A stretch of DNA of 64,000 bases from Conoideocrella luteorostrata (Eukaryota > Ascomycota > Sordariomycetes > Hypocreales > Clavicipitaceae). This document shows positions 1 to 10,519 of this stretch, piece by piece. The stretch is from the NCBI GenBank assembly GCA_032433595.1, contig JASWJB010000078.1, positions 82,591-146,590 on the forward strand, read 5' to 3'. The position numbers and the translations under genes were made by a program. Below the pieces are notes generated by a model. That model did no database searches, had not been told where the DNA came from, and saw only the letters and a program-made list of their open reading frames with translations. How positions within the stretch are numbered: the stretch's first letter is position 1; the number at the start of each line of letters is the position of its first letter.

Positions 1-174
1 TCCGCACACGAAGCATGGGATTGTAGGTAATTATACGCAATCCACATCAATTCAATTTTGAAAATACAGAATACATATGATTTCACTATCAACGTTAATC
101 TATTCCCTCTAAAGTCGAACCAGCTACTTCCCTCTGATATTACGGATCGCATACTAAACAGGCCATTGCCATCC

Positions 175-710
175 ATGGGTCGACGAAATACGCGCAATCA
201 GTCCGGGAATGACTCCGATCCCGACATTATAGCAATGCAGGCACCGCAGCGCATCTACGAGGTAAATGAACCAAGACTGTTGGGAGCCAGCTAAATACCT
301 CTGGACTGATTGGTCTCCTTTGCAGCTCAAGAAGCAGCGCGACGAGCGAGCGAAAGCTATTGTCATCCAGGCAGAGAAGGAACTTGCATCTGTGAGGAAG
401 CAGGCTATCGCCTATAAAGAAGAACGACGGCAGAAAAGGTTAGCTAGCTAATCGAGAACCTGTCGCACCTGTCGGGGCTGCTAAGAATTTCGCTAGTGCT
501 TTGAAACGGGCACAGCGTCTGAAGAAACTCATGGGCCTTGTCGAGAAAAGAGAGCGGGCTGAGACTAGGATGCTGGAAATCGTGGCTGATATGCATTCGC
601 ACATGCAGCAAGTCGAGGAGATGATGTTGGCTGGATACAAAGGGCGGCAGAAGGAGGCTCAGCAGTCGCTGAACGCACTGAGTGACAAGCTGCACCAAGC
701 TAAGGAATGA
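175..710 (+). CDS. Small coiled-coil protein, unknown function; reading frame uncertain or broken
   Basis: No family recognised. Exon 1 can start at ATG 175 (an in-frame open stretch continues upstream to about 58). It ends at 261, and a 64-bp intron at 262-325 (GTAAAT...TGCAG, CTAAAT branch) joins it in phase 0 to a Lys/Arg/Glu-rich segment. The last segment, about 450-710, is again charged and helical (ALKRAQRLKKLMGLVEKRER...), with coiled-coil character, and ends at 708-710. Between them the frame breaks: exon 2 reads into TAA at 449-451. Two readings restore it. One is a 52-bp intron at 392-443 (GTGAGG...TTAG, phase 0 on both sides, no clear branch site). The other is a 4-bp tandem duplication (AGCT at 442-445 and 446-449) that makes this a pseudogene. 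The gene converges on COX17. Confidence 0.5.
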
Positions 711-968
711 TAGGGTCTGAGCTGATGCTGTTGTGCTGTGTGATTGATTTTGCGTGATCCCATTTTTTACATGTTGCCAGCTCAAGACCATTCTAACAGC
801 CGCGATCTGTTGCGCTCGGAGTCATAGACAGATTATGTAGACCGAAAAGTAACATTGTCAAAAGAGGAGGGTATCCAGTGCCTTGTATTTTCCGAGACCG
901 TCTAATGCAACAAATAGTATACACGATGTTGTACAATCGAAGTCAAAACACATTATATTCCGTCAGTA

Positions 969-1287
969 TTACACGTTGTATCCAAAGCCGGCCATGCAGC
1001 TCTTGTACTGCGCGACGAAGGACTTGCAGTCGGCTGCTGGGTCGGACGCTTTCGAGAAGAGCATGCACTCGTCTCGCTTGGATTTTTCCTCCTTGCACAC
1101 GCAACACGGCTATTCAGGACATGTTAGTTCGATTCGGTTTCCGATCCCATCGCAATTTGGTATCGTTGTTCGGACGAAAGATGGTCGTATTGCTAACCTT
1201 GGGCTTCGTAGCATTGTCGGATGTTACGGCAGGAACGGCTTGCGCCGAGTTTGGTGCTGCGATCGAGGCTGTTAGTATAGTCGGCAT
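969..1287 (-). CDS. COX17: Cytochrome c oxidase copper chaperone Cox17
   Basis: Cox17 carries copper in the mitochondrial intermembrane space to Sco1 and Cox11 for assembly of complex IV. The gene has two exons, 1198-1287 and 969-1109. The 88-bp intron at 1110-1197 (GTTAGC...AATAG) joins them in phase 0 and gives 76 residues. Exon 2 opens with PCCVC, the copper-binding CCxC. The twin CX9C motifs follow: C-KEEKSKRDE-C and C-KSFVAQYKS-C. The protein ends in the family-typical SCMAGFGYNV. Length and cysteine layout match the family, which has about 65-80 residues. The start is the ATG at 1285-1287; upstream in-frame ATGs (to 1338) would add up to 17 residues and seem less likely. The intron lies just before the cysteine core, so an unspliced reading misses the gene. 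The upstream neighbour is the ABC pseudogene on the same strand. Confidence 0.9.
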
Positions 1288-1964
1288 GAAATGAGAGTCT
1301 GGAATTGACATACGAAAAGTAGCAGTTTTGGCGTCCATGGTGCTGTTCCCTATTGATGTGCTGGGCTACAATGAAGGACGAGAGAAAGCTTCAACGGTTA
1401 TGGATTTTCAGGGCAGGCGATGGATGGAATCCGACCAGCTTGCCAGCGACCATACGGAGCAGTGAATTTCTAAGCCGATAATGGCCAATCATGTCGCTGG
1501 ACATTGCACAGGTTTTTGTCGGTCATGTCGGTCAGTGGCACACGGACTGTAGCTCAATACAGCAACTGGACAGTGAATGCGGCGTATCTGGTTGGTCAAG
1601 CAGCAGTGGGGCCAATGCTTTTGTGACTCCACGAACTTTTTGGGTGGTGGGGTTCCCGGGGGCTTTTGGAGGATGCTTCGTCAGAGTTGCCCAAACCAAT
1701 AGTTATAATAAGTGATGGAAGGGAATTATCTTCGGAGCTACTCGGCCTTCAAATATATAGAGGTTTCGTGGGGTGTACTTATGTGCTCTGAAGAGAAACA
1801 GGCAGAGAGATTTGAGCTATGAGTGTAAAGAGATGTGCTCATGGATACAGTTTAACGTACAATACACTTTCCAAACGTATCCAGGAAAAGACGGGACAGC
1901 CAGAGCAGGAACGCAGCAATGTAACTAGGCAATGAAATATTTATATCCTCCTAGTAACTACTGG
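1288..1964. other. Intergenic, COX17 promoter side and ABC pseudogene 3' flank
   Basis: No supported gene. The part next to 1288 must hold the COX17 promoter and leader. The only longer open frame (about 1491-1715, plus) has no recognisable motif and is judged non-coding. Confidence 0.5.
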
Positions 1965-4900
1965 TTTGATGTAGCCTTGCAAACTTTAAGTCTCGGCTCA
2001 GCAACGTCCCCGGCGCAGCAAATTCCATCAAATGGCCCATTTCGAGTAGCGCAACTTTGTCGTATCGAGTGATATGTGTAAGACGGTGCAGTCTTTAAAT
2101 ATCGTATCAATGATGTCTTGCATGGTTTTCTCCGCCTCGCTATCTGTGCTACTCATATGTCAGTCTCTACGTTCCAATAAATTCTGCCTGGTCCTTTAGG
2201 TGGCTTACCTGCAAGTAGCCTCATTAAGAACTAATACTTTACATTTTCTAACCATAGCCCGTGAGAGACATAACAGCTGTTTCGGGCCCGCTGAGCACGC
2301 TGCTGTATCTATCTCTTTACTTAAGCCGCCTTGCTCTAATATGGTTGTCCAGAGCCCAACGCGCTCAAGGGCTTAAATGATGTGCTCGTCCGAAACCTTT
2401 CCAAAAGGATCCAATGTTGAAACAGATCGTGCCTGGCAGAAGGAGCGGGTCCTGAGGCACCATGTTTAGATGCGAGCGAATGTCATTACACGACAAGGTG
2501 GAAATATCAACACCGTCGACAGTGATCTGACCTCCACGCGTCTGAGTCGTCTGAAGAAGTGCCAGTATTGTAGACTACGTTTTATTTTAGCTCTCTTTTT
2601 TTGTCTTCTCCTTTTGCTATGAGTGAGCACATGGGTGTCAAACTTACCGTCTTGCGACAACCGAAGCGTCCAATCAGGGCGACGTGTTCTGATAGCCGAA
2701 TCAAAAATGAAATGCCGTCAATCACAGGCTTCGCGCTGAGAGATTAAGCAGCGACTACAATCTTTAAATTCAACGTTGCCTTGTGTCAGCCAGTCCTGTG
2801 CCACCTGGGCCTTGGAGCTGCCTGTTTCTTCCGATTCAGTGTCGGCGCCAAAACTCTTAACGCGCGCTACAGCACCAATACTGGACTCCATCATCGTCCA
2901 AGTCTTGATCATCTTCGTAAGAATAGAGTTGAATATCATAATCATGACTAGCGAGACTCCAGCGTTACCGGCGCTGAACTTCTCCTTCCGGGTTACAATA
3001 ACAGCTACTAGCACAGCTGCAATAACTGTGATAAGCATGCCCAGCACGAACCCCAGCCAATTTTGAATGCAATGCTGTAAATAGGCTGGCCGTTGTGATT
3101 GATCAATAAACTCGTAATTGCGTTTCTGATACTGCGGCTGCCAGCCGAGGGTGCGAATTGTGGCTGCGCCAGTGACGGGCTCGATAAAGTGTGTGTATAA
3201 ACGGAGCTTTGGCTTCGATTTCGAGGAGACGGACCTGTCGGGACGTTTCTAGGTAGAAAGACTGTAACAAATAAAGAAATGCGACGAATAATGGCGCCAT
3301 TATAGCCAGATACTGAAAGAAAACGACGAGAATGAATGTTTTGGCTAAAGCGGGAAGGGCGGCTAGACTGTTATTAGTTATTGGGGATGATTCGAGATCC
3401 CAAAAAAACAAACAAACGCAAACAAACATGTCGCTCACTTGAAATGTAGTTTATCATGACGAGAGGCAGATTCATTTCGATAAGTTCCATATCTTGGCTA
3501 TTCAATAAATGATGGTCAGCAACTACTTCTTTCAAATGTGAGGGAGGGTGTCGTATACAGTTAGTCGCCCGACTTATACGACCCGGCTGTCTGCTTTCAC
3601 CCACAAGCACCTATGTAGAAGATGTGAGAAGAAATGTCAAGACTTACCTGAACCTATTAGTCAAAGTTGCGGTATTCATATTGGTAAAGAAATTGTAGTG
3701 GTGCGCTGTTATCTAAGCAGTACAATAATGATGAATGACACCATTAAAACCCGTACCTCATAGTGCTTATGAGCAGATCATAATGCAAACTCAGGGTAGA
3801 ATTGGTGATTATGTTAACGATGCCGAACCTAGGAGTTGTCCGTAGTGCCAGACACGGCGGTATGAGTGAAACTCACCAGCATGAAATAGCGATAGCGAGA
3901 ACTCCGAGGATACTAAAGAAGGCAGACAGGCCAATATACATGCCCAAATCCTTGTGAATCTTGATTTCATTGGCTGCTGACCACCATTGGAGCCAGACCG
4001 CTGTTATTTAAGTACATTAGTCACTACATCAGTTGAAGGAATACTTCATGCACCTACTTTGGAAACTCGGTACAGAAAATCCAAACTGCCATGCTAATAA
4101 AGAATACAGTTATAGTTGTGAAGCCTGAACTAGCAAAGTAAAAATTGTAAACCGACCAGTCACTGTTCTTACGCAGGAGATCGGGCGTGTTGTCAGCTTC
4201 ATCTGCAGTGCAGGGCACCACCGACGTGCTCGAATCTGCAGGTATACTTTCTATATGAGGGATTTCAGTATCCTTGACAGTATGTGTGGTAGAACCTTAG
4301 TTTCGTAAACATTGGCCAAGCTTTGCACAACATCCTTTAGAAGCTGGCAGCGCTTGCAGGCTCCCATTCAAAGCTATCCTGCCGTCCTCAAGAACAACAA
4401 TTGAATCGGCGAAACTCGCCAGTTTATCTGTATTTAATTCATACTAAGAACCCCCAGGGTTCCGAGGAAGAAATAACTACGAATTTGGGTTACCACAATG
4501 CCTGTTATTCCCAGTTTGCGTAACAGGCCTTCATTCCCTAGGGTTTGCCGCGAGATATGGTCTGCAGTATGAGCATCCATGCCGCTAAAGATGTCGTCCA
4601 GGACAAAAACATCCTTATGCGAATCAACGGCACACGTGAGAGCCTTGCCGAATAGAAAGATCTGAGCCAATGTACTCCAAACATTCCTTTCAATGTTTAC
4701 TTGCAATTCTCTGTTTCTGTCCGCCGCTAAGATTAGAACCCTAGCTGCTAACGACAGTTTGATCACCCCGCCCCAAAGCCCCCAGGTCAGGATCCAGTCC
4801 ACACGTTAAATGACCGTGTTCTACCATCTCAAGTCGTATTGTAATATACCGATAAAGTTACTTCGGATCGAGCCACGGTCGCCCGGCGCAATAAGCGATA

Positions 4901-6060
4901 GGAGCAGTACACTTCGGCGCAAGACCAAGACTGCGACTTGTTTCACCCAGTATGCTTTCCAGCAACATGCTCTTACCACTACCAACGGCTCCGAAACAGA
5001 TAGTGATGCTGCCTCTTGGCATCTTTAAGCCGACGTCCTTCAGAAAGGATGTCTGTGATTTTACCCATGTAAAACTGTTATTTTGTAGTACGATTATGTT
5101 ATCTGGGCCGCTTTGGTTCCGAAATGACATCGCCTGTGCGAGGGGTTGGAGACTGATAAATGATTCGGCATAATTGCTAGGTTGGCCAGATCCCTCATGC
5201 TTGGTGGTATCATCAGCGTGGTTGCAGTACCCCCGAATTTGGTCGAAGCTAGCGACGCATTGCAGTAAATGCGGCATAACTTGGATAAGCCGAATTACTG
5301 GAATGATGAGAAGATTGACCAGGGCAATGGAGGTAAATGCCTGAGCGGTCAGAAGTGGCCCGTTCTTCCAACAGAGCGCGATGATCACATTAACACCAAA
5401 GGTAGCCAGCGGTGATATGCTTTGCGGACACTCCGCTATGGAGACTTGGTAAAGGCAGATATGATGCGGGACAACGGAGTATCATCTTACATAGTAGGAC
5501 ATTTCATACAAGCAACTTGCGGTAGGCCTCGGACGTTTTTATTTCAAATTGTCGCATATGTTGCATGACGTTAAATGTCAAAGTGGAGAGTCCCAACATT
5601 TTCACCCCTTTCATGTCGTCAAGTATGCTGCATATGATCCGAAGCCGCTCTTGGACCTTCTCGATCCTGGCGGGCCACCTGCGCTTTCTCAGCGGAATCA
5701 GAAACTGGAACATTGATACCAATCGACACTAGATATATTTATCAGTCAGCATCCAAGTAGTATACACACCGAGAATGACAACTGCTGGTGCTAGACAAGC
5801 CAAGAAAACCTGTCGTTTTAATAGCCAGATGGCGATGCCTATCTCAAGAACAGAGGCCCATATTTCGTGGATCTGTAGGAAGTTGAGAACAATGCGCTGA
5901 ACAATCTGTGCCCATTACGGCCATGGCGGTGGTTCCCCGAGATCAACCGTCCCTGCCTTGACTGTTTCCTGGTAAATAGGTCCAATAAGTCCGCCTTTAC
6001 CTGCGTCACGTACAACCATCGAAAAGCGGTTGAAGTGGGTTGAGTGAGCGCTGCAGTCGG
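1965..6060 (-). pseudogene. ABCC-type (multidrug resistance-associated) ABC transporter, decayed
   Basis: Family members are full-length membrane exporters with two membrane domains and two ATPase domains. Minus-strand order is preserved. A TMD1 piece at about 5504-5722 keeps MKGVKMLGL. NBD1 has an intact Walker A (GAVGSGKS, about 4965-4995), signature LSGGQKQRIA (about 4701-4733) and Walker B VFVLDDIFSGMD (about 4579-4615). TMD2 remnants lie at 2720-4200. NBD2 spans about 1965-2710. NBD2 Walker A reads GRFGCRKT, split by an intron; its signature is CSAGPKQLL and its Walker B is VLVLNEAT, with Asn for the usual Asp. Clear lesions are a TAG at 4741-4743 just before the first signature, a one-base insertion in the A run at 2403-2406, and a TAA at 2373-2375 in the helix before the second signature. 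An N-terminal TMD0 could not be traced beyond about 6060. The lesions are not typical C-to-T RIP changes. Some breaks could be missed introns, but the frameshift plus stops make a working gene unlikely. Confidence 0.75.
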
Positions 6061-7444
6061 ACTAAATAAGTGTAGTTACGGAGGTACCTTTGTGTGGAGC
6101 CAACAAGCGCAAGTACCAGCCCGTGCCAGCTACCTCACTCCACACGAAGAAGGTAGATGCTGTATTGAGATTCACGGTATTGGTAGTTGGTTGAACCTTC
6201 GGGAACTCTGAAGTCTTTGCTTATCGTGCCAGGTGTTTCACAACCTGCGCGGATGCTGCAATGATAACGGATTACTAAAGAGTGGTATGTATGGCTCGGG
6301 TCAGGCCCGTCTTCTCAGTGGACGGGCAGAGGCGACACATATCAAATGCGTTGTATTGCTCCCTACTACTTCGCACACAGCCTGGGCCAAGTCTTCAAAT
6401 ATCGGCGACTGTGACAGTGACGAGACGGACTCGGTTCCGGCCGGATGAAGTAGTGGTACATTGGTCGCGCAGTACCCGTCCCGCTCTACAGTGGTCCTCA
6501 GTACTCCCAGCGTGGTGCGGCGAGGGTTCGTACGACTTCGGGTACGGGGCATCAAGCCCGTGGCCGAAGCTCCGAACTCAAACATTGGCTCCCACCACAC
6601 CACACCACACCACATGTCTCGAATTCCGGCAATAGAGCAATAGAGCCACGCGGCATCCGCCGGTCGGATATGCGATGTGGCGTCAGCAGCCTGAAGCATC
6701 ATCAACAGTGACTCAGTCCCCAGCATGCCCGTCTGCCCGTCTGCCCGTCTGTCTGCCCGCCACCAGCACACCAACTTGCGGCAGTCTGGAATTGACTACT
6801 GACGTGGCTGCCAAACGCCAGCTGCGGTAGCGTATGCTAAGTGGCGAGCATTTTTCGTTCAACAGACTTGTTACTGTATGCGCCACGACAATGAGAGTCA
6901 CACCACTTAGTACGCTATACCGCAGATCTGGTTTTTCTAAAAAAGTTTACTCGTTCGACTTGCAGTATCTGCGGCAATAAACGCAAGGATAATCGGGGGT
7001 CGGCTGCTACCCGACTCCCGACCTAAACACCAGTAGCTTCATGGCCGCGAATCCAGACTGTGGGACGCGCGGCGATAACTTGCCTGCTTGTGACACCCAC
7101 CAATTAAGCCGTCACAGCTCTTTAGACATCTGGAGCATCCTACGCTCGGTTCATCATGGCCAAAAAGTTGTATGTAAAGTATTGCAGGCTGCATACGTTA
7201 CGCCAGCCTCATGACTAGACTGCGTCGAACAGGAGGGTACGCGTACCGACTGGCCTGCCTGTGAGTGTGAAACTGGGGAGGTTGACTGACGGGTGGCGAC
7301 TCGTCAGGTATATAACTGACTGCTTGTGCCGTCTGGAATATGCCATGTTTCTCGATCCTTTTGTTTCAGAGAACCAGTCTCTTCTAACTGACACCCCTTT
7401 ACCTTTCATCCCCATCACATACAAAAACTTACAAAGTACCCAAC
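6061..7444. other. Intergenic, includes HSP20-like gene promoter
   Basis: No gene supported. A long minus open frame (6301-6774) has no family resemblance and spans simple repeats. Small tandem repeats lie at 6592-6614 (CACCA units) and 6727-6759 (GCCCGTCT units). The last about 240 bp is the promoter of the Hsp20-type gene. Confidence 0.5.
7309..7315 (+). promoter_or_regulatory. TATA box of the Hsp20-type gene
   Basis: TATATAA lies 130 bp upstream of the ATG at 7445, a normal distance for a fungal TATA promoter. Between it and the ATG there are loose TTC/GAA half-sites (around 7367-7385, TTTCAGAGAA and nearby CTCTTCT) that could be a gapped heat-shock element, but no clean three-unit element is seen. 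Confidence 0.5.
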
Positions 7445-8656
7445 ATGTCATCTCAAGATCAGCAACATCAACCACCCATCCCTTCAGGTCCTTGGGACTT
7501 CCTCGCGGCCTTTGGAGGTCAAAACAACAGCCCTGGTCAAGGTGTTGACCATCACAACCCACCCTCCTTCCCGTTCTCGGGTGCCTTTCCCTTTGGAGGG
7601 CCCATGGGTCATCAGCCTCCTCATTCACGTCACCCTCCGCCTCCGTTCAATCATCATGGCCCTCATGGTATACCACATCATCGTGGTCCTCCCCCAGGAC
7701 CAGGAGTAGGACCCAGTCCTTGGGGTGAAAGCTTTGACTGGAGTGACTGGTATAACCATGATCATGACCATGACGAACACGGCCACGGAGGTGGACGAGA
7801 GAGGCGTCGGGAGCGTCGGGAATGTCGTCGCCGTAACCACCAACACCGTCATTTTGATGACGGCACTGACGAAGACAGCAACCAATCCGGTGGCGGCAAA
7901 GATGCCGGGAACGAGAATGGGAACGAGGAGAAGGAACAGGAAAAGGGAGCATCTCCCGACACCGTGGATGCTGACATGCCCGACCCCGACGAAGTTGCCC
8001 TCGAAGACGGAGAATACCCTCCCCCTCCGTACGGACGTGACTTTGGTGGCCGTCGTGGCCGTGGTCGCTTCGGCCGAGGTGGCGGTGGATGGCATCGTGG
8101 TCGCGGCATGCATCACGGAGGACGCCACTACCCTCGCGGAGGTGGTGGCAGTGGATTCGACTTCGGCGCCATCATGCGAGGATTCATGAACCATCCATTC
8201 TTCCAGAATATGCGTGACCAGGCAGAACGCTACCGATCTGGCGGCAACAACAGTAACAACAACAACAACAACCAATCCGACGGTGCAGAATCCTTTGCAC
8301 CTCCCGTTGATATTTTCAACACCGAGCGGGCATTTGTGGTGCACGTCGCTCTTCCCGGCGCCAAGAAGGAAGACGTCGGCGTGGACTGGAATCCGGACAA
8401 CAACACCCTCAGCATCTCCGGCGTGGTCCACCGCCCCGGGGACGAAGACTTCATCCAGGGGCTGGTGTCTAGCGAGAGAAGGGTCGGCCTGTTTGAGCGC
8501 AACATCACGCTCCCTCCTCCAGGGGTGGCCTCTTCTGAAAAGGAAGACGTCGATGGCTTCTCCATCACAGCCAAGATGGAGGATGGCGTGCTGGTCGTGA
8601 CAGTACCCAAGATGGAGAAGGAGTGGACTGAGATCAGAAAGGTGGACATCCAGTGA
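7445..8656 (+). CDS. Hsp20/alpha-crystallin small heat-shock protein with long low-complexity N-terminus
   Basis: Small heat-shock proteins bind unfolding proteins without ATP and form oligomers. This 403-residue protein is one exon. Residues 1-285 are low complexity: Pro/His/Gly-rich start, HDHDHDEHGHGGG, an Arg-rich patch, an acidic patch (about 140-195), and an RGG-type region (GRRGRGRFGRGGGGWHRGRG, about 198-225). A conserved-looking GFDFGAIMRGFMNHPFFQNM segment and an Asn run follow. Residues about 286-403 form the alpha-crystallin domain: PPVDIFNTERAFVVHVALPGA, then FERNITLPP, then the GVLVVTVPK strand. The usual C-terminal I-x-I/V tail is represented only by KVDIQ. Typical family members have 150-250 residues, so this is long. 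Start: the first ATG after the TATA box. The dense charged repeats could also suit RNA binding or condensate formation; this is inference. Confidence 0.88.
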   Translation: MSSQDQQHQPPIPSGPWDFLAAFGGQNNSPGQGVDHHNPPSFPFSGAFPFGGPMGHQPPHSRHPPPPFNHHGPHGIPHHRGPPPGPGVGPSPWGESFDWSDWYNHDHDHDEHGHGGGRERRRERRECRRRNHQHRHFDDGTDEDSNQSGGGKDAGNENGNEEKEQEKGASPDTVDADMPDPDEVALEDGEYPPPPYGRDFGGRRGRGRFGRGGGGWHRGRGMHHGGRHYPRGGGGSGFDFGAIMRGFMNHPFFQNMRDQAERYRSGGNNSNNNNNNQSDGAESFAPPVDIFNTERAFVVHVALPGAKKEDVGVDWNPDNNTLSISGVVHRPGDEDFIQGLVSSERRVGLFERNITLPPPGVASSEKEDVDGFSITAKMEDGVLVVTVPKMEKEWTEIRKVDIQ

Positions 8657-9457
8657 GTCGGCAGTTTTGCCTGCCACCTGGTAACGCCGCCAGTGTTAGA
8701 TGTTCTCGAATATCAGATCGGATAGGAATCAAATCACGAGTTTTGCGTTGGTATAAACACCGGTAGATAGCATTTATTTAAACCCCCTGCCAAACCCCCC
8801 CCCCCATCAAAACTAGAAAATTAAATAAAAAATTTATTTGTCTCGAAGACCAAGACGACCTATATCGTGACCATTTGAAAGTACATTCATCAATGGCAAG
8901 AGCAATAAATTACATGCTCTTAAGATATGGCCTACCGTCATGCCCTCCCCTCCCAGAACATTCGACCTCCTACCACTGCTCTGCCTCTGCCTTGTTCTGC
9001 TCTGCTTACTTGTGCTCCATCCATACCCAGCTCGGCGCGTCCGTCGTCCTCCACAAAGTAGTTAGTAGTTCTCCCAAGTAAGCAAGTCCCGATTCCCGCA
9101 ACCAAGCTACTAGCCCATGTCAGCCAACAACATATATATCCCCCATACCCAACCGATGTACCTTCCGCCCGCTCACCTCGCCCCCACGTGAGAAGGGCCA
9201 GTACAGCTCGCACATATAAGTCATTCTTGTTAAGTGCCGGACCGTCCTTCCTCCTTTCCTTCTATTCTTTCTTTCCCTCCTCTGATTTTTTTTGTACCTT
9301 TTTTTTTTTTTGGAACAAAAACCAGAACTCCAATAGAACGTGCTGAAACCCCCACCCACAATACACTCATACATCAGTTCCCTCCTCGCATCTACGTATG
9401 TTGCCTCTCCCTTGCCCAACAGACAAAACATATTTAAAGCTCATCGCCCGTAATAGC
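8657..9457. other. Intergenic, Hsp20 3' end and methyltransferase promoter
   Basis: No gene supported. It holds an 11-C run at 8795-8805, an AT-rich stretch after it (likely 3' end of the Hsp20 transcript), and CT/T-rich tracts at 9240-9312, typical of a fungal core promoter upstream of the methyltransferase start at 9458. Confidence 0.5.
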
Positions 9458-10519
9458 ATGCCCCTTAAGGACCGTCTCGATACGCTCTTCGGACCATTTC
9501 AGCTCCTCTGGGTGTCTCTCTGGAGTAATTAATTTACACATCCACTACCTAAATAACTTCTCTCTTCATTGTGCAGTAGCACTAACCATTCACTATTTAC
9601 TCTTTACTGCTAGTCCACTCTGTAGCTCTCAAAGATGCCCTTCTTAAAGACGGCATCAAGGCACTTGCATGTCCTCAGCGTATTCGAGACGCTGCCGTGG
9701 CTAAACTTCTCATCCTAGCTTGTTTGTCATCCACATTCTCTCCAGCAGCACTCTTTTCTCTCTCTCTCTCTGTCTCTCTCTCTCTCTTACCATCGCCACA
9801 AGAAAAGAACCCTCCTAATGTTGAATAAGCCGAAAACTTCATATCTTACGAAGATACCACCCCCGTTCCCTCCCTAGTCTCCTACGCCAGCGGAACAATC
9901 CTCGAACTCGGCCCCGGGCCCGGGAATCAAATCCACCGATTTGACCGCTCCCTCGTTAAATTCATATACGGAATTGACCCAAACCCCAATTTTGAAAGGG
10001 ACATTGCGGCAAGGTTAGAAAAGCACAATCTTCAGGATAAGTATCAATTTCTTGCGTGTGGGCTTGAGGACAGTCATGTCTTAAGAGAAGCGGGCATTAC
10101 GGAGGGGAGCATGGATACTGTGTTAAGCATTCAGGTCGTGTGTTCGGTTGGAGACCCGATGAGTTTGATGAGGGAGGCGTATAGCTTGCTGAGACCGGGC
10201 GGTAGGTTTATATTTTGGGAGCATGGGAGGAGTGACGATGCCTTCACGGCTCTGGCTCAAGGTATGTGTCTTGTCATTGGGCTGGGTAACGTTGCTATGT
10301 TATGTTTGATGTGTATGGATGAGCAGGCTAATGTATGTTGAAACAGCATGCTGGAATCCCGCCTGGAGCGCGCTCGTTGGTGGGTGCTGCATCAATCGAG
10401 ATATCAAATCAGCCATTGTCGCTGCAGGAGAGTGGGAGAGTCTCGATGCCATTGAGCAGGATGAAGACCCGTACAACTTCCTGCCTAGAACCTGGGGTGT
10501 GCTCGTAAAGAAGGTTTGA
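9458..10519 (+). CDS. METTL7-like SAM-dependent methyltransferase, four exons
   Basis: A class I methyltransferase; substrate unknown. Proposed exons are 9458-9524, 9626-9721, 9830-10261 and 10347-10519, all joined in phase 1, giving 255 residues. Exon 1 codes the N-terminal helix (MPLKDRLDTLFGPFQLLW). Exon 3 holds the SAM-binding motif I, ILELGPGPGNQ, then the acidic strand end FIYGIDPNPN and post-I LSIQVVCSVGDP, then LLRPGGRFIFWEHGRS, the typical METTL7-family turn. Exon 4 carries WNPAWSALVGGCCINRD, with the family's GGC..RD element, and ends WGVLVKKV. Intron 3 uses the distal acceptor at 10346: the nearer AG at 10326 would give a stop, and the CTAAT branch at 10328 suits the distal one. 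Intron 2 (9722-9829) contains a CT repeat. Exon 1-2 borders are the least certain. It lies convergent to the next gene. Confidence 0.78.
9757..9788 (+). repeat. CT dinucleotide repeat inside methyltransferase intron 2
   Basis: About 32 bp of TC repeat with one G interruption. It lies between the donor at 9722 and the CTAAT branch site near 9815, so it extends the pyrimidine-rich part of the intron. Confidence 0.8.

Noticed and set aside
6301..6774. A 157-codon minus-strand open frame upstream of the ABC remnant, possibly its N-terminal domain
   Set aside because: No membrane segments or ABCC-like strings; it overlaps tandem repeats.
8038..8677. Long minus-strand open frames opposite the Hsp20 gene
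   Set aside because: They are shadows caused by biased codon and base composition of the real gene.
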